Shown in pieces: positions 25,209 through 33,195 of a stretch of 64,000 nucleotides of DNA. The stretch lies in NCBI GenBank assembly GCA_030765065.1, contig CM060989.1, forward strand, positions 61,766,001 to 61,830,000. The letters are read 5' to 3'. Position 1 is the first letter of the stretch. Each line of letters starts with the position of its first letter. The position numbers were made by a program, and so were the translations under genes. This DNA comes from Deroplatys truncata (taxonomy: Eukaryota > Arthropoda > Insecta > Mantodea > Mantidae). The notes under the pieces are model-generated. The model saw only the letters and a list, made by a program, of their open reading frames with translations. It had not been told where the DNA came from and made no database searches.

Positions 25209-25833
25209 TCACTGCCTCAACAAGTTCTTAGTACATTTAATCCAAATAAACCTTTGCAAAAATAGCTACATTACACATTTAGTTATAAATAAAAAAATAA
25301 TAGCCATAGTCAAATACTTAAGAATTGCTAAATGCTTGCCTTAAAATTCCATACTGTTTCCACTCAGTCGCGAGAAAGAAGTGTAAATCTATGGGACTTC
25401 AAATGAATGACAAGTATTGAACAATTTGAACCTTTAATAACAGATATCTCAGAAACGGCTTATGCCACAAAAACTTGTTTTAAGTAAATTGTGTGTTTTA
25501 AAGAGATCTAGACTTTTTCTGTGGTACGTTTTCGTCTATCGCTTAACGTTTACCGTTATACAACATTATACAAAGTTCATTCCGAATGAAGAGGATTTCG
25601 TAAGCTATTCTCAGAAAGTTCAAGATATACCTTTTATTTGTTATGTAAATATCTTTAAAATGTTGTTCACAGAGACACACACAGAGGAGAAACACTCACA
25701 GGGACATTATTCCAAAAATGCTTTTTTTTGGATTCAGTAAACCTCTAAACATGTATTTCCGGTGAAATCTCGGTATCGAATTTTTGGGTGGAATGCAATA
25801 CTTCTCCTACTTACTATATGTAGTAGAGAAAGT
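25209..25833 (-). repeat. old HINE-like relative joined to a 5' HINE-like end
   Basis: 25209-25670 is a diverged relative with 'acctttaataacagatatctcag' and 'tttaccgttatacaa' blocks. From about 25672 it joins sequence typical of the young family's 5' half, ending TATGTAGTAGAGAAAGT at 25832. Confidence 0.6.
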
Positions 25834-26454
25834 AATAAGCTACCTTTGGTTCGATGTCACTTCGAAACAGTCTATGCAGCATCAAAAACTACCAGAAGAA
25901 TTTGGGTTTATAGTTGAATGTTAGATGGAGAACTTACCCAGACAAGTCCATAGGCTTTCCTCAGAAAGATCAATTGATATAGGTCCTTGTTAAGAACATT
26001 ATAGGGTTACTCCCGTTGGAAATCAAAATAATGGTAAGGGGGCGCTAGCCCCCTAATTCCCGTGAGGTTCTGACCGATCCCTTCTTCCTCATTCAGGATA
26101 AGTGGAGGGGTCTAATGGTCATCGGATCCTTGAAACAATCCACTATAAAGAAGGCAAAATGTAGAATAAAAAATCCCTTATTTCTAATTATTTCTTCTTG
26201 AAACTGAAATTTTAGTGATCTGATTTCTTTTTGTCTTCTGGTTTTAATAAATCCATGTGATAATCTCGAATCCTTCCCTCAGAATCAGTTTGCTAAAGTG
26301 GTTTAAAATACATGAGAGTTTTAGGAGAAATTGTGTATTAAGAAATTTTGCACTTTGGGTATTTTAATCATTAGATCTCGCACACATTCTTACTTCCAGA
26401 CTCTGGAGAGGATACGGAATAATCTTGGCTAGAGGAAAAATTTCCATCTCCTCA
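25834..26454. other. no gene recognised
   Basis: No ORF or repeat terminus seen. Confidence 0.4.
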
Positions 26455-26525
26455 ACCGGTAATCGAACCCGGGACCCATCGCACAGCAGGCAGCAGCTCT
26501 ACCGAATAAGCTACGGGGCCAACCT
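26455..26525 (-). repeat. tRNA-like SINE head
   Basis: The minus strand reads GTAGCTTATTCGGTAGAGC (A-box-like) and GGTTCGATTACC (B-box-like) about 30 bp apart. The acceptor stem is not formed, so this is a tRNA-derived repeat rather than a functional tRNA. Confidence 0.5.
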
Positions 26526-26605
26526 GCATCTTATTACGATCATCAAAAAGGTAATTAATAATGCACTTATATGTGCTGATTATAAGTAACATACCTGCAT
26601 ATATA

Positions 26606-27255
26606 TACACAGAGTGGACCATTTAAGTTGAGACTGTACAATATCTCCAAAACTTGAGCATTTTAGAAAGAAATGTCTTTAATAAAAGTCGCTTAATATT
26701 ATGATGGAAAGTAAATGCCATTAGTCCTGTTTTGTGTGGAGGATATTATGGTGGTCATTTTAGGTTCAATGTAATTTTTTTTAATGGGAATCTACATTTT
26801 GTACGTTGTTTACTCGTTAAAAAATTCCTTATATAAACTTTTTATTTTGTGATGAGGAATAAGGAAACAAAATAAAAATGCTGGTTCCCAATTACGAAAC
26901 GTAACTTCACCCTCAAATGACCATCTATGGATGGTCCAACCATTCATTGCGCTCTTCGTACATAGCAATTCAGAATTTTCGTTGTTATTTACGTTGGCGT
27001 AAGAACAATTGCAAACTGCTTTATACAAATGTTGTTTAGTTTTTTACGAGGAGTGAGAAAACAACATAAAAAGGGTAGATTTCTATAAATTAAATTTACC
27101 CTAAAACGTTCATCCCAACGTCCTCCAAATAAAGCACGACTAATGGCATTTACTTTCCCCCATAATATTAAGTAATTTTTATTCAAGGCATTTCCTTGTA
27201 CAACGCTTCGTTTTGAAGATGCTGCACAGTTTAAACTTAAATGGTCCACCCTATA
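26606..27255. mobile_element. foldback-type inverted-repeat element E, copy 1
   Basis: The left arm starts GGACCATTTAAGTTGAGACT (26617) and the right arm is its reverse complement, ending AGTTTAAACTTAAATGGTCC near 27246. The arms match imperfectly over about 150 bp, including 'AAGTAAATGCCATTAGTC'. There is no coding capacity. Copy 2 (57475-59775) has CAGGGTG..CACCCTG tips beside TA, as in Tc1/mariner-derived MITEs. Confidence 0.75.
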
Positions 27256-27260
<5 letters not shown>

Positions 27261-27286
<26 letters not shown>

Positions 27287-27298
27287 TACACACACACA
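27261..27298. repeat. (CA)n microsatellite
   Basis: An almost uninterrupted CA run just outside element E. Confidence 0.95.
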
Positions 27299-27449
27299 AG
27301 AGTAACCATTTACATCACCCGTGACGAATGTAACACCGACTACCATCAACCTCTAAAGAAAATTCAAAGGAAAAGTAAAGGTGCCTGTGTAAAGACAAAC
27401 AATGGAACCATATGAGCAATAAAGTAATAATAAAAAACAATATATTATT

Positions 27450-27750
27450 ACGTAAATTCACATGATTTTCTCTACTTACTTTCGTTGATTGTTATATAGT
27501 TTCTAAGAGCTATTCTAATCTTATTCTTCCATCTAGTTCACGTTAATCAAGATAAACCTTTGCAGAAATAGATACATTACACATTCCCTTGAAGGTGTAA
27601 GAGGGATAGAGGGAACTGAATCGATAGTCAGATGTTAAAAACCCAGGTCGCCCAGAAATTCCATACTCTTTCCACGATATCTCGAGAAAGAACTGAAAAG
27701 CGACATAATTTTTTAAAAAACTACAAATGAAAATTCGCACCAATAATAAT
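27450..27750 (-). repeat. old HINE-like relative, left half, split by the Polinton
   Basis: It begins with a minus-oriented terminus (TCACATGATTTTCTCTACTT). It continues with 'taatcaagataaacctttgcag' to the Polinton target site. The right half resumes at 44575. Confidence 0.65.
27745..27750. repeat. Polinton target-site duplication, left
   Basis: AATAAT immediately precedes the element's first base. The same six bases follow its last base at 44575-44580. Six-base duplications are typical of Polintons. Confidence 0.9.
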
Positions 27751-28096
27751 AGTAGTTGGTGTTTGTATGTTCTGGATAAATTAATGGTTATTTAATTGGC
27801 TTAATTGATTTTAATAGGGCTTAATTGGTCTTTCGTGTTAAGCCGACCCAAGTAGCATGCATGTTCTGGATAAATTAATGGTTATTTAATTGGTTCAATT
27901 GGTTCAATTGGTCTTTCGTGTAAAGCCGACCCAAGTAGCATGTATGTTCTGTATAAATTAATGGCTACTTAATTGGTTCAATTGGTCTTTCAGGCAAAGC
28001 CGACCCAAGTAGCGGGTACGTTCTGGATCAATTAATGGTTATTTAATTGGTTCAATTGGTTTTAATTGGTCTTTCGTGCAAGACCCGACCTAAATC
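27751..28096 (+). repeat. left terminal inverted repeat with 4 subterminal tandem units
   Basis: Four units of about 75-110 bp each begin near 'GTTCTGGATAAATTAATGG'. Each ends with 'GGTCTTTCGTG..AAGCCGACCCAAGTAGC' or a variant. The outermost unit matches the reverse complement of the right end almost perfectly over about 110 bp. The fourth unit ends CGACCTAAAT at about 28096. Confidence 0.9.
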
Positions 28097-28457
28097 CCTC
28101 CTCAAGGAAAGTACAGGCTGGGGGTGGGGGAGGTAATTACTTTAAGGATGAAACATGATTCACCGACCGTGAGAACCATTGCTACACCGCTTTCCCATGT
28201 TGTCTAATAAATCTTTCAAATCCGATACAGTTGCAAATTTAAAAATTAATGGACCGCATCCGTGAAAGCTAATAGACGGCTATTCTTCGCTTCAAGCTCC
28301 GCCCTCAAACCCTATGACCGCGCATGCGCCGCCCTATCCTTCTGCAATTATCCCCCCACCATTATACCACTGCTATATAAGGTCTCAGGCCTAGCACCCT
28401 GAAAGTATTATTTGAAGGTTTTTGTAGAAAGAGTTTCTCAATCTGCACGTTATTAGT
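28097..28457 (+). promoter_or_regulatory. left promoter region with TATA box
   Basis: A TATATAA box lies at 28374-28380, about 78 bp before the ATG of the first Polinton gene, so a start of transcription near 28405 is likely. The sequence upstream is GC-richer than the rest of the window (28255-28360) and has no ORF. Confidence 0.6.
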
Positions 28458-29548
28458 ATGGCAGGAATGGAAGATTTTTGGAGTGAGTGTGAAGAGGAAG
28501 CGTACCACTACACCTACTACCACAAGGAGGAGTGCAATGGGTTCATACATTCAATTGTCTGTAACATGCCCTCATATCATGACCAGATGTCTTCAAGAGA
28601 AATATGCACAGAGAACTGCCCAGTCTACAGAAGAAGGTACCTGTAAGTAGACCCTCTTTTTTATTCCTTTCTAGGAAATACTATGCTACATCTAATCTTT
28701 AAAGAAAGTAACGAATTTGAAATATGTTCGTTCTTCCAGAGGAGGGGATGCAGATGAGGAACAACACAGAGGCGTGAATGATGTCGATGTCCTTGTAACC
28801 ACCCATGCAGTCCAATATCATTCTGAATTTTGTAATGGTGATACGCATGCAACCCTATGCGAGAAGCCAGAGGTGCACGATCAAATGAAGTCGTACTTCC
28901 TGTGTGATGAAAACTGCGCTGTATTCTTACTCAGGCGGGGAAGCCTAAGGTAAGTGGCATTGAAAATATCTAGATGCTCTTACCCTGCACGGGGTTGTAG
29001 AATATCTAATGTTTAAAAAAATAATTAAAATTGTTCCAGAAATCGTCAGACAACGCCTATTCCTACAGAGAACATAGATGAAGTAGATTTCCCGAATGTA
29101 CCGCAGCTTTTGATGACTTTGGATGACCAAGAGAGGCCAATCAATTTGCAAGTAGATGGCGATATGCTCCAGGTGACTCCTGAACATTCACCCAGGAAAC
29201 GAGCAGAATTACACAAAGCAATACAGTGAGTATTAATTTCAAATCCATGAAAGAACACGCATGCTTTAAATAAAACTACATCGCTCCCATTCATGGTGTC
29301 TAACATATGCAATTCCTTTCAGGAGACCTGCGAATTTATTTAAAAATGATTTTTCTAATAGACGCAATATGTAATGTTTCAGGTCCGCTACTAAGAAGCC
29401 CACCAAGAGGAAGAACAATAAAACCTTTGAAGATCTCCATAGGAGGTTGGCGCTATTGGAAGAGCGAATTACCTGCGCAAACACCCCGAAGAGAGATGCA
29501 AGCACCCGCACTCGTGCTCCAAGGCGGCTACACCTCAAGAAGCAGTAG
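28458..29548 (+). CDS. spliced twin Cys/His-module protein of the Polinton (unknown)
   Basis: I infer a four-exon gene: join(28458..28642, 28740..28949, 29040..29225, 29383..29548), 248 residues. Every intron has GT/AG ends with strong donors (CT|GTAAGT, AG|GTAAGT, CA|GTGAGT), short length (97, 90 and 157 bp) and phase 2, and the frame holds throughout to a TAG. Exons 1 and 2 each encode the same Cys/His module: H-x3-C-x4-H-x3-C-x5-H-x8-C-x3-C at residues 22-54 and 89-121. All seven positions are offset by exactly 67 residues. The shared core includes HDQM and C-x-EN-C-x-V. Exon 3 is acidic and proline-containing. Exon 4 has a basic nuclear-signal-like patch (KKPTKRKNNK) and a short heptad helix (FEDLHRRLALLEERI). 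Zinc binding, and perhaps nucleic-acid binding, is a guess from composition; I do not recognise the family. It is the first gene from the left end, with its own TATA box. Confidence 0.7.
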
Positions 29549-29621
29549 TGTCAATATAGGATTGTATTATGAAACCCCAGTGCTCCTCATAAAAGAAACA
29601 GACAATAATAATTTCGTGTAT

Positions 29622-29963
29622 ATGACAAAATATGATTGGCAGATAATTCAAAAAAGTCTCGCAGAATTCGAAACATATCTGAAAGTGAAGAAGTGTCCGA
29701 ACAGAGAGTACAGTGAACATGTTGTATTCTCCTATAATATCACGGTGTTTATGGAAAGTGGAAAAATTACACTTTTTAATACGTCATTAAATTACGGTGA
29801 AATTCATTTGAATTATGATGTACTATCACTAATAAAAAGACTCGAATCCTATATAGATAGACATCTGCAGAACCTATGTATTGTAAATGAAGACACATAT
29901 GTAGGGACAAGGAGTTGGAGACAGATGGCGCTGGAAATGTATAATAAGAAAATAAAGAAGTAA
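29622..29963 (+). CDS. small Polinton protein of unknown function (start uncertain)
   Basis: The frame is open through to the TAA at 29963. The part that looks like protein begins just after the previous gene's stop (29548). The first in-frame ATG within that part is 29622, giving 113 residues. The frame upstream shares bases with exon 4 in another frame and is probably a chance extension, although alternative splicing onto this frame cannot be excluded. The product has two similar halves, each a beta-like stretch followed by an amphipathic helix: FVYMTKYDWQIIQKSLAEF, and IHLNYDVLSLIKRLESYI. This arrangement recalls small PC4-like ssDNA-binding proteins, but that is speculation. It is followed by an AATAAA and faces the capsid genes tail to tail. 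Confidence 0.5.
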   Translation: MTKYDWQIIQKSLAEFETYLKVKKCPNREYSEHVVFSYNITVFMESGKITLFNTSLNYGEIHLNYDVLSLIKRLESYIDRHLQNLCIVNEDTYVGTRSWRQMALEMYNKKIKK

Positions 29964-29990
29964 ATATATCTTTTATAACTTGCTTTTATT
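29951..29990. terminator. convergent polyadenylation signals
   Basis: AATAAA on the plus strand (29951-29956) overlaps the end of the small ORF. AATAAA on the minus strand (29985-29990) lies about 50 bp beyond the major capsid stop. Tail-to-tail genes thus share a 40-bp terminator region. Confidence 0.6.
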
Positions 29991-30041
29991 CACGAAAAAA
30001 CCCCCTTACACTTCCTTATATCAAGCATAAAATAACTACAT

Positions 30042-31256
30042 TTAAATTAAAGACTGCATCACATGAGACAGGGGCTTGTATGTAAATACTTTGTCATGAA
30101 TTATCAAGCAATACAAAGATGTCTGTGCAGGAATATTTGCACTAGTTTGAATTTCCAGTCTAATATTGACAGCTCCATTTACAACCTCCTCAGGCTGATG
30201 TGAGCAGTCAATGACAAATATCGGTGCATGTTTAAGAAAATCTGTTCTCCTCAATAAGGGGTAATTCTCTCTCGAATAATAGGAGCTTTGGAATTTTGAA
30301 TACATTTCATATAATGAGGCAAATCTAGAGTTTCCAAAGTCCAAGTTCATATCATGGTAGGGATAACATTCACTATTGAGGTACAGTCTCAAATTGGTTA
30401 TGTTGCAATGATCAAACTCGGAACAGTCTTTAGTTGCATTATTTACTCTCGAAGTCTGCGCTCCCAAAATAACAAATCTTGGTTTCTCGGGTCTCGATGT
30501 TGTTGCAACGTTCCATGTAAATGATCTAGTTTGAGGTACCGCAGGCTGAGTATGCAGATCCATACTTCGAAAGGCTATATGTAATGGCCTGTCTGACTTG
30601 ACAATCTTAAGGATCTCCAGCTTTTCACCATCAGAAAGGCGTATTATAGGCATCCGCCACTCGATACGTGTAAGTTTAACAATAGCATTTTCTTCTCCTT
30701 CGGTTGCCAGAATACAGTTTTTAGAGTCCTTGGATCGAATGAGGACCAGCTCAAACTTGCTGTTGAGTATGAGGTCCTTGTGATCATCTGGAAATCCCAG
30801 AAGCATTGACAGCGGTACTATAGCGTTGAATGCTCCACTTGCAGGATGCACAATATCCACATCTTCTCCAGGGTAGCACCATCCAGCATTGAGTAAACGG
30901 TTGGATTCCATAGAGTTGAGTGCAGCATAGTTGCGCATAGTTGATGTAATCCCTGGATTTCTTGTTCTGTCTATAGTCGATCCATTCATGTCCAATCGAA
31001 TCTCGTCAAACATAAATGCAATAGCATTATTGGTGAGCCTTGCTGTAGTAGTTGTTCCATTAGGTTTAGTAACAGATCCCTCAATGTAGAGATAACTCCG
31101 GTTAGGTAGAGTATATAAATCTTCAGCTTGACAAGGGATTCTAATTTCATCATTCGCATCCAGAGCCGATGTATTATACGGTAAAAACACATGCTCCTCT
31201 TCTTTAGCAATCTTGTCCTCAAATGTAGGTGTTTCCGTCACATTGAAGATGTCCAT
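30042..31256 (-). CDS. MCP: major capsid protein (double jelly-roll like)
   Basis: 404 residues from the ATG at 31256; the GTG just upstream is not needed. The start MDIFNVTETPTFEDKI leads into EEHVFLPYNTSALD and NDEIRIPCQAEDLYTLPNRS. SYLYIEGSVTK, AFMFDEIRLDMNG and the VPLSMLLGFPDDHK block follow. This is the pattern of the insect Polinton 'double jelly roll-like' proteins, the icosahedral shell protein of Polinton/adintovirus-type virions. The frame is uninterrupted, so it may still encode a folded protein. It is the last gene of the minus-strand virion block: protease, minor capsid and PLA2 genes lie upstream in the same orientation. A 132-bp gap with a TATATAT sequence at 31335-31343 separates it from the minor capsid gene, so it probably has its own promoter. 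Family assignment is from memory of conserved blocks, not from a search. Confidence 0.82.
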   Translation of the reverse strand: MDIFNVTETPTFEDKIAKEEEHVFLPYNTSALDANDEIRIPCQAEDLYTLPNRSYLYIEGSVTKPNGTTTTARLTNNAIAFMFDEIRLDMNGSTIDRTRNPGITSTMRNYAALNSMESNRLLNAGWCYPGEDVDIVHPASGAFNAIVPLSMLLGFPDDHKDLILNSKFELVLIRSKDSKNCILATEGEENAIVKLTRIEWRMPIIRLSDGEKLEILKIVKSDRPLHIAFRSMDLHTQPAVPQTRSFTWNVATTSRPEKPRFVILGAQTSRVNNATKDCSEFDHCNITNLRLYLNSECYPYHDMNLDFGNSRFASLYEMYSKFQSSYYSRENYPLLRRTDFLKHAPIFVIDCSHQPEEVVNGAVNIRLEIQTSANIPAQTSLYCLIIHDKVFTYKPLSHVMQSLI

Positions 31257-31334
31257 CACAGAATTCTGAAGCCCAATGCTTCAAGGAACCTCCTATTGCT
31301 CGATGTTAACACACTGAGTGTCGCAGGTAGAGTA

Positions 31335-31343
31335 TGATATATA
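31335..31343 (-). promoter_or_regulatory. possible TATA box of the major capsid gene
   Basis: The minus strand reads GTATATATC about 80 bp before the capsid ATG, inside the only sizeable gap of the virion block. Confidence 0.4.
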
Positions 31344-31388
31344 CGACGATGCGCAGGCTTATTATATCCTCATAGGCGTCTTCTTCTG

Positions 31389-32099
31389 CTAAAATCTATT
31401 CCCATTACGACGTATGTGAAGTCTTATGCTTATATCCTCGTTTCTAAAGTTGATGGGATGACCGTTCTGGTCGACTACTCGAAGAGTGATTTGATCGATA
31501 AAGTTAGTGTCTATGATAGGCAGGTAAATGGGATTTGAAGGCTCTTGCGAAATGTGATATCCTGGCGGAACAGAAGGGAAAAACTCATAGATCGAGTGTC
31601 GGCTTTTACCGTCGATGAAAGAGCCTGTTACAATACTGCACTCGATTCGTATTATGCTCACCTTAAATATGTTTACTAGGAAATCAGATTCAGTCACTTG
31701 ATTAGCAGGAATGACTTTGCTTTCACTGAAGCCTAAAAGGGATCCAATAGAGCATTCCCTTGAAAAATCCATAGGAAAAGGACATTTAATTTCAGCCTTC
31801 ATTGTATTATTATTAGGCCGAATAAAGAAGACATCCTCATCCAATTGAAGCTTATCTTTGATGTATGCATTAATATTAGTAATCTCATAAGTTCCATGAG
31901 GTATATCAATGACTTTAAGATTGTCGTTGTAAATGTAATGAAACTGATTATTGCTATGATCCACATTGGGAATAGAATAGAAGGTTTCAAGATTCAAAAG
32001 AGCGATATCATAATATCCTTTAGGATCGATCCTCAGAGGAGGATTCAGGTGTGTTGTCAGAACAGATTCATTACCGCTAACGGCAATAGTGTAACTCAT
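31389..32099 (-). CDS. minor capsid (penton-like) protein
   Basis: 236 residues starting at MSYTIAVSGNES. I choose the ATG at 32099, which overlaps the protease stop as ATGA, over the longer frame that opens with GTG at 32120. The N-terminal half reads LTTHLNPPLRIDPKGYYDIALLNLETF, then FHYIYNDNLKVIDIPHGTYEI and INAYIKDKL, then SIGSLLGFSESKVI. This N-terminal pattern (ideal/'lNPPi.l....yeiaLl....ysipNI' and 'ipeGsYei..i..yi') is that of Polinton penton-type minor capsid proteins. The C-terminal half is beta-rich (YEFFPSVPPGY, ITLRVVDQNG, ISIRLHIRR) as expected of a jelly roll. The frame is intact and belongs to the virion operon-like cluster. Confidence 0.75.
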   Translation of the reverse strand: MSYTIAVSGNESVLTTHLNPPLRIDPKGYYDIALLNLETFYSIPNVDHSNNQFHYIYNDNLKVIDIPHGTYEITNINAYIKDKLQLDEDVFFIRPNNNTMKAEIKCPFPMDFSRECSIGSLLGFSESKVIPANQVTESDFLVNIFKVSIIRIECSIVTGSFIDGKSRHSIYEFFPSVPPGYHISQEPSNPIYLPIIDTNFIDQITLRVVDQNGHPINFRNEDISIRLHIRRNGNRF

Positions 32100-32407
32100 T
32101 GTGATAGAAATTGTAAGCACAGGTGCCCACAGATGACTGAGCTAAAACTCTGAAACCTCTCAGTATTATACATTAACCTAACACCTCTGAGATACCTTTC
32201 TATCTCTTTAGGAGGCTTTAGGTTCCCAAAGCTATCGAAATAAAATGCAATGCTACCCTCCTTCCTTACAGCAACCCAATGGGTACCTTCATTCTCTGAA
32301 GAATCGAGATTGACGATAATCCTCTCATGGTGATGAGGCTTTGTAGGCAACTCATCAATCATAAATACACCTCTAAAATGCGGAATCTTTAAACGTCTAG
32401 CATACAT
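32096..32407 (-). CDS. PRO: adenain-like virion-maturation cysteine protease
   Basis: 103 residues from the first ATG (32407), which is 18 bp past the PLA2-gene stop; a TTG at 32428 could extend it by seven residues. Motifs follow the adenovirus-protease/Ulp1-like order. IPHFRGVFMIDELP is the usual Polinton opening. GTHWV carries the catalytic histidine and YFDSFG the acidic residue. VICGHLCLQFL carries the catalytic cysteine in CGHLC. The length is short but all three triad positions are present. In related elements the enzyme cleaves virion precursors such as the PLA2/pX and minor capsid proteins, which are its direct neighbours here. The stop overlaps the start of the minor capsid gene by ATGA, consistent with shared transcription. 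Confidence 0.82.
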   Translation of the reverse strand: MYARRLKIPHFRGVFMIDELPTKPHHHERIIVNLDSSENEGTHWVAVRKEGSIAFYFDSFGNLKPPKEIERYLRGVRLMYNTERFQSFSSVICGHLCLQFLSQ

Positions 32408-32424
32408 GTCGAGATCAATGTTAC

Positions 32425-33069
32425 TCAAGGCTTTTTCCGGGACAAGTACAGTCCTCTTCCAGAGTTTTTTGAATTTCCATTCTTGCTGTTGCGTCTCTTC
32501 TTTTTGACATTTCTCGTCTTATTCTTCTTCACTTGAAGACATTTTCCTTTTGCTTCTATCTCTCTGTTATGTCTTGCCATTTCTGCAAGCTGTTTATCTG
32601 CAGCCTTTTTCTTATTCACTGCTGTGACGATTTGAGCTGCTCCTCCAGCTGCAGCACCTAGGGCTGCAATAATAGGAATGAGAGGCAGAAATCCTCCATG
32701 CTTTTTCTTCCTGGAGCCAGCACCTACAGCCACCTTGCCCTTCATAATTGCTGTAACTAGCCTGGCGGCCAACTTTTCTCCTAAAGTAGCGTCCGATGCC
32801 TGTACTCTTTTCCACGCCTTCTCGGCTAAGATCTTATCGGCTATATTTCTCGTAGCAGAGTCCCTGTGCTCAGCGTAGGCGATGTCGTGCTGCTTACAGG
32901 CTTCGTCTAATGGGTTAATTCCGGGGTCTCCTCTCTGTAGGCGTTTTTCCAACTTCGTACCCGGACCGCAATATCTGTAGCCCGGTAAATGTGCTTCAAA
33001 GGGCAGCCAATTAATAAGAGAGTTAATTAACCCAGAGCCTCTGGAGATCTTGATCCTCCTAGCTCCCAT
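32425..33069 (-). CDS. phospholipase A2 / adenovirus pX-like fusion protein
   Basis: 214 residues from the ATG at 33069. Residues 28-65 are a parvovirus-VP1-like phospholipase A2 core. The calcium loop is Y-C-G-P-G (33-37), followed by GDPGINPLDEACKQHD and the catalytic H61-D62 with Y65. Residues 121-150 read KKKHGGFLPLIPIIAALG followed by an Ala/Gly-rich stretch. This closely resembles the hydrophobic end of adenovirus core protein pX/mu (GGFLP.LIP.IAA). The C-terminus (about 178-214) is Lys/Arg/Asn-rich. Known virion PLA2 domains break membranes during entry, and pX-like parts bind or condense DNA, so the protein is probably a multi-function virion component processed by the neighbouring protease. 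It is the first gene of the minus-strand virion block, with a TATAAAAG box about 33 bp upstream. The frame is intact. Confidence 0.8.
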   Translation of the reverse strand: MGARRIKISRGSGLINSLINWLPFEAHLPGYRYCGPGTKLEKRLQRGDPGINPLDEACKQHDIAYAEHRDSATRNIADKILAEKAWKRVQASDATLGEKLAARLVTAIMKGKVAVGAGSRKKKHGGFLPLIPIIAALGAAAGGAAQIVTAVNKKKAADKQLAEMARHNREIEAKGKCLQVKKNKTRNVKKKRRNSKNGNSKNSGRGLYLSRKKP

Positions 33070-33195
33070 GATAGACTAGCTGACTTTAAAATAGTATTGG
33101 ACTTTTATACTCCCAAGCTACAAACTGAAATCCATGCGCACCTGGTATATATGTATATATACATTAAGCATGCTTTTTTATATTTAGTTATTAAG
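33070..33195. promoter_or_regulatory. bidirectional promoter between PLA2 and ATPase genes
   Basis: Divergent genes are 126 bp apart. A minus-strand TATAAAAG lies at 33102-33109, only about 33 bp before the PLA2-gene ATG. A plus-strand GTATATATGTATATATACAT lies at about 33146-33165, roughly 35-50 bp before the ATPase ATG. The very short spacings imply short 5' leaders. Confidence 0.6.

Noticed and set aside
26455..26525. Functional tRNA gene
   Set aside because: The A- and B-box-like sequences fit, but acceptor and anticodon stems do not pair, so it is listed as a tRNA-derived repeat only.
29307..29621. Frame upstream of the small unknown ORF (from ATG 29307)
   Set aside because: It crosses a predicted intron and acceptor site and overlaps exon 4 of the Cys/His gene in another frame. 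It is most likely open by chance.
33097..33195. N-terminal extension of the ATPase
   Set aside because: It starts with TTG and overlaps the TATA boxes of the bidirectional promoter. The ATG at 33196 begins the conserved sequence.
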